Part shown: positions 5,213-6,978 of the stretch, piece after piece
Layout: every line of letters starts with the position of its first letter
Position numbering within the stretch: the stretch's first letter is position 1
From: Rhodospirillales bacterium
Lineage (GTDB): Bacteria; Pseudomonadota; Alphaproteobacteria; Acetobacterales; Acetobacteraceae
Length of the DNA stretch: 6,978 bases
Assembly: GCA_025352915.1 (NCBI GenBank)
Contig: JANXSA010000467.1
Coordinates: 1-6,978 of the forward strand
Direction of reading: 5' to 3'
Made by a program: the position numbers and the translations under genes
Notes under the pieces: model-generated
Told to the model about the DNA's origin: nothing
What the model saw: only the letters and a program-made list of their open reading frames with translations
Database searches by the model: none

Positions 5213-6376
5213 TCAGATGGCGAGGTCTTTGGTGTTGTAGTCGCGGATCACGCTTTCGAGGGTTTGCGGGGTGAAGCGGAACTGGTCTTGCAGGGCGGCG
5301 AAGGGGGCGTAGGTGAAGGGTGTCTCGGTGGGGCGGGCCTGGTGGCGGGCGTCGATGGCGACCTGGATGACGGCGGCGCGGTCGAAGATGCGTTGTTCGT
5401 CGTAGGTGGCGTTGGTTTCTACGACGGCGAGGGCGGCTTTCTGGCCGAGGACGGAATTGCGGCGGTGGAAGCCGAAGGTGAGCGAGATGCGCAGGTCCTG
5501 GGAGGAGTTGGCGAAGGAGCCGTGGACCATCTGGCGGTTGACGATGGTGACGTCGCCGGCGGCGCAGACCAGGGGGACGGCGCCGGGGAGCTGTTCGCTG
5601 CCGTTGTTGGCGGCGACCATGGATTTGATGTCGGCTTTGCCGAGCTTGTGCGAGCCGGGGATGACCCAGAGGCAGTTGCCGGTGGTCGCGGGGTAAAGCT
5701 GGACCTGGAAGTTGAAGCCGTGGATGCCTTCGTCCCAGGCGGGGGATTTCCAGTGGGTGACGCCGTCCTGGTGCCAGGCGACGGAGCCGCCGAGGCCGGG
5801 TTGCTTGACGAAGATGGCGTCGTTGAAGGGGACGAAATCCGCGCCGTTGATGGATTCGGCGGCGGCGAGGAGTTTGGGGTGGCCGTAGAGGCGCAGGCCG
5901 GAGGGCATGGCCTGGCACATGGCGTACATCAGGAAGACGACGTGTTCGGGGGCGCCGGAATCGGGCTTGGGCTGGGCCATCTGGGCGGGGTGGCGGCCGC
6001 CGAGGATGGCGGTTCCGCCCCAGGGGTCGGCCAGGGGTTTGGCGAAGCGGTAGGGCAGGCGGGCGTAATCGAGGCCCAGGGCGGGGCGGCCTTGGGCGTC
6101 GGTGGTGGCGTCTGGGCCGGTTGGGGCTCGGTCGAGCATGTTCTGGGCGTCTTGGCGCAGTTCGGCGATTTCGGAGGGCTCGATGACGCCTTCGAAGATG
6201 TAGTAGCCGTGGCGCCAGTAGGCGGCCTGGATGTCCGGGTGGAGGTCGCCGGCTTCGGTCAGGCGGAGGGGGCCGCGGTTGTTGATCTCGGCGGCGATTT
6301 TCTGGCCGGTTTCGCGGTAGGCGGCCATGTTGGCGTTGTGGTCGGCGCGGGAGAGGGTGGGGGCGGCGGTGTTCAT
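5213..6376 (-). CDS. Phytanoyl-CoA dioxygenase (PhyH)-family Fe(II)/2-oxoglutarate oxygenase
   Basis: This 387-residue protein is predicted to hydroxylate an unknown small molecule, coupled to 2-oxoglutarate decarboxylation. The iron-binding triad is visible: H202 and D204 in WHQDGVTHW (201-209), and H285 in MVHGSFAN (283-290). R296 in DLRISLTFGFHRR (294-306) is the expected 2-oxoglutarate anchor. LWVIPGSHKLGK (236-247) is the conserved PhyH segment between them. The N-terminal part, with HGYYIFEGVIEPSEI (56-70), is the usual family opening. It is longer than many PhyH proteins (around 280-300 residues); the additional sequence is N-terminal (about 1-50) and in the 85-150 insertion. The related family spans halogenases, ectoine hydroxylase and catabolic hydroxylases, so the substrate cannot be called. 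ATG 6376 is chosen because upstream in-frame residues (from 6592) are Arg/Pro low complexity overlapping the next gene. A weak AAGGG about 10 bases upstream may serve as RBS. Confidence 0.9.
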   Translation of the reverse strand: MNTAAPTLSRADHNANMAAYRETGQKIAAEINNRGPLRLTEAGDLHPDIQAAYWRHGYYIFEGVIEPSEIAELRQDAQNMLDRAPTGPDATTDAQGRPALGLDYARLPYRFAKPLADPWGGTAILGGRHPAQMAQPKPDSGAPEHVVFLMYAMCQAMPSGLRLYGHPKLLAAAESINGADFVPFNDAIFVKQPGLGGSVAWHQDGVTHWKSPAWDEGIHGFNFQVQLYPATTGNCLWVIPGSHKLGKADIKSMVAANNGSEQLPGAVPLVCAAGDVTIVNRQMVHGSFANSSQDLRISLTFGFHRRNSVLGQKAALAVVETNATYDEQRIFDRAAVIQVAIDARHQARPTETPFTYAPFAALQDQFRFTPQTLESVIRDYNTKDLAI

Positions 6377-6447
6377 TGGACGGGTGCCCTTGGTGGGTTT
6401 TGCGCATCGTGGCCGGTTGGGGCGGGGGGATGCAAGAGGGCGGTGGG

Positions 6448-6738
6448 TTAGCGCGCGCCGGGGCCGATGCGGGCGGAGCCGCCGCGGGGCACGCCGAGGG
6501 CGGCGCGCAGGGCGGTGAGCAGGGCGGTGATGGAGGGGGCGGGGCGTGGGGGGCGGTTGGCGGCTTCGCGGTCGGGGGTTTGGAGGAACCACCTGGTGGG
6601 GGGTGGGCCTTTGCTGATGCGGTATTGGCCTTCCGGGCGGGTGAGGGCGATGTGGTCGGGTTCGACGGTGACCTGGGCCTGGATACCCCAGAGTTTCAGG
6701 GCGTCGCGGAGCAGGGCGCGGAGGTCGGCGGGATTCAT
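6448..6738 (-). CDS. Hypothetical 96-residue protein
   Basis: I do not recognise the family. The first 55 residues look like a small alpha/beta fold: a helix (ADLRALLRDALKLWGI, 4-19), a strand (AQVTVEPDHIALTR, 21-34), and YRISKGPPPTRWFLQTPD (39-56). A helix near 69-82 (SITALLTALRAALG) and a Gly/Arg tail follow. It is soluble with no signal peptide or membrane segment. It lies 71 bases upstream of the dioxygenase start on the same strand and could be co-transcribed with it. It is divergent from the short CcdA-like gene with only about 30 bases between starts. No strong Shine-Dalgarno precedes ATG 6738. The opposite-strand frames here are Gly/Arg-rich shadows, which favours this frame. Confidence 0.62.
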   Translation of the reverse strand: MNPADLRALLRDALKLWGIQAQVTVEPDHIALTRPEGQYRISKGPPPTRWFLQTPDREAANRPPRPAPSITALLTALRAALGVPRGGSARIGPGAR

Positions 6739-6752
6739 GGTTGGCTCGGGGT

Positions 6753-6758
6753 GGGGAG
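6753..6758 (+). promoter_or_regulatory. Possible ribosome binding site of the CcdA-like gene
   Basis: GGGGAG lies 9 bases before ATG 6768. It favours that start over ATG 6777, which has only GGGG immediately upstream. The region also lies in the short divergent gap. Confidence 0.4.
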
Positions 6759-6767
6759 TTGGGCAGG

Positions 6768-6950
6768 ATGCGGGGTATGAGCGAAAGGAAGCAACCTGCT
6801 GTGCCGTGCGGCGATGCCGCCCCGCAGTCGTCGCGCGAGCGTTGGTTGGAGGAGAACCGGGCGGCGATGGATGGGTGGAACGCTTATGTCGAGGCGCATG
6901 GGTTGCCTTTGGCGGCGTTTCGGCAGTTCGGAGGTGGGGAGGAAGGGTAG
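6768..6950 (+). CDS. Short CcdA-family antitoxin-like protein, lacking the DNA-binding domain
   Basis: About 60 residues from ATG 6768 (57 from ATG 6777). The core, RERWLEENRAAMDGWNAYVE followed by AHGLPLAAFRQF, matches the C-terminal toxin-binding part of CcdA antitoxins (pattern 'RW..EN..A...YN..VE..GL....R.F'; plasmid F CcdA has RAERWKAENQEGM in the equivalent place). In CcdA this segment binds and rejuvenates gyrase poisoned by CcdB. The N-terminal ribbon-helix-helix normally present, about 35-40 residues, is absent. Only a polar stretch (SERKQPAVPCGDAAPQSS) precedes the core, so autoregulatory DNA binding is unlikely. No ccdB follows inside the window; a repeat copy starts right after the TAG at 6948-6950. 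It may be an orphan antitoxin, a degraded one, or have a partner beyond the window. Confidence 0.7.
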   Translation: MRGMSERKQPAVPCGDAAPQSSRERWLEENRAAMDGWNAYVEAHGLPLAAFRQFGGGEEG

Positions 6951-6978
6951 GGGAAGTCTTCTTTTTGTGAACAAAAAG
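6951..6978. repeat. Palindromic intergenic repeat, copy C (truncated by window end)
   Basis: Starting at the base after the CcdA-like stop, CTTCTTTTTGT (6958-6968), a GA spacer and ACAAAAAG (6971-6978) form the beginning of the same 11-bp hairpin. It equals the reverse complement of the right arm of copy B over at least 21 bases, so this copy is entered from its right arm, in inverted orientation. The rest lies outside the window. Confidence 0.75.

Noticed and set aside
4994..6451. A 485-codon Gly/Val-rich open frame on the + strand
   Set aside because: It lies antisense to the dioxygenase, whose Fe(II)/2-oxoglutarate motifs are clear. Its composition (Gly, Val, Asp repeats) is that of a shadow of a GC-rich gene, and its start runs through repeat copy B.
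6377..6592. N-terminal extension of the dioxygenase to 6592
   Set aside because: The extra 72 residues are Arg/Pro-rich and overlap the 96-residue gene. The ATG at 6376 precedes sequence of normal composition and gives a complete protein.
1..6978. An anti-phage or other multi-gene novel system
   Set aside because: No nuclease, helicase, reverse transcriptase, transposase or effector-like gene cluster is visible. The genes are mostly unrelated single functions, and the only system-like parts are the toxin-antitoxin remnants and the repeat family.

Overview
The window is visibly GC-rich, with G/C-dominated third codon positions. Only a few short blocks are A/T-rich: the intergenic repeats and one promoter. 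Gene content and codon style fit an alphaproteobacterium, most plausibly Acetobacteraceae/Rhodospirillales. That placement is inference from style and gene families, not from a marker gene.

Layout. Bases 1-648 are the 3' part of a protein-L-isoaspartate methyltransferase-like gene. Bases 649-755 are filled by an A/T-rich two-armed palindromic repeat (copy A). Next come a YhbS-like GNAT acetyltransferase (756-1274), a ribbon-helix-helix antitoxin (1308-1553), its overlapping ParE-type toxin gene broken by a one-base frameshift (1550-1836), and a 3-hydroxyisobutyrate dehydrogenase-family reductase (1892-2776). All of these are on the + strand. A CobW-type GTPase (minus, 3698-2742) overlaps the reductase tail-to-tail. 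It also overlaps head-to-head, at a single CATG start palindrome, with an FMN-dependent PPOX-type flavoprotein (3697-4317, plus). An uncharacterised 201-residue protein (minus, 4959-4354) follows, with a clear promoter placed so that its mRNA would be leaderless. Copy B of the repeat (5025-5201) carries an extra G/C-rich hairpin in its middle. A phytanoyl-CoA dioxygenase-family enzyme (minus, 6376-5213) and a 96-residue unknown protein (minus, 6738-6448) come next. Last is a short CcdA-like antitoxin (plus, about 6768-6950), and a third repeat copy (C) begins at its stop codon and runs off the window.

How the genes work together. I see no single pathway. These are mostly single-gene housekeeping or accessory functions plus toxin-antitoxin remnants. 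The parts that do connect are the parDE-like pair (antitoxin intact, toxin apparently dead) and the cobW/flavoprotein pair, which share a start region. The repeat family recurs in or beside gaps between genes and is the strongest candidate for something not explained by ordinary annotation. No RNA genes, CRISPR array, insertion-sequence transposase or integrase is visible. The longest stretch without a gene is about 250 bases (4960-5212) and is accounted for by the promoter and repeat copy B.
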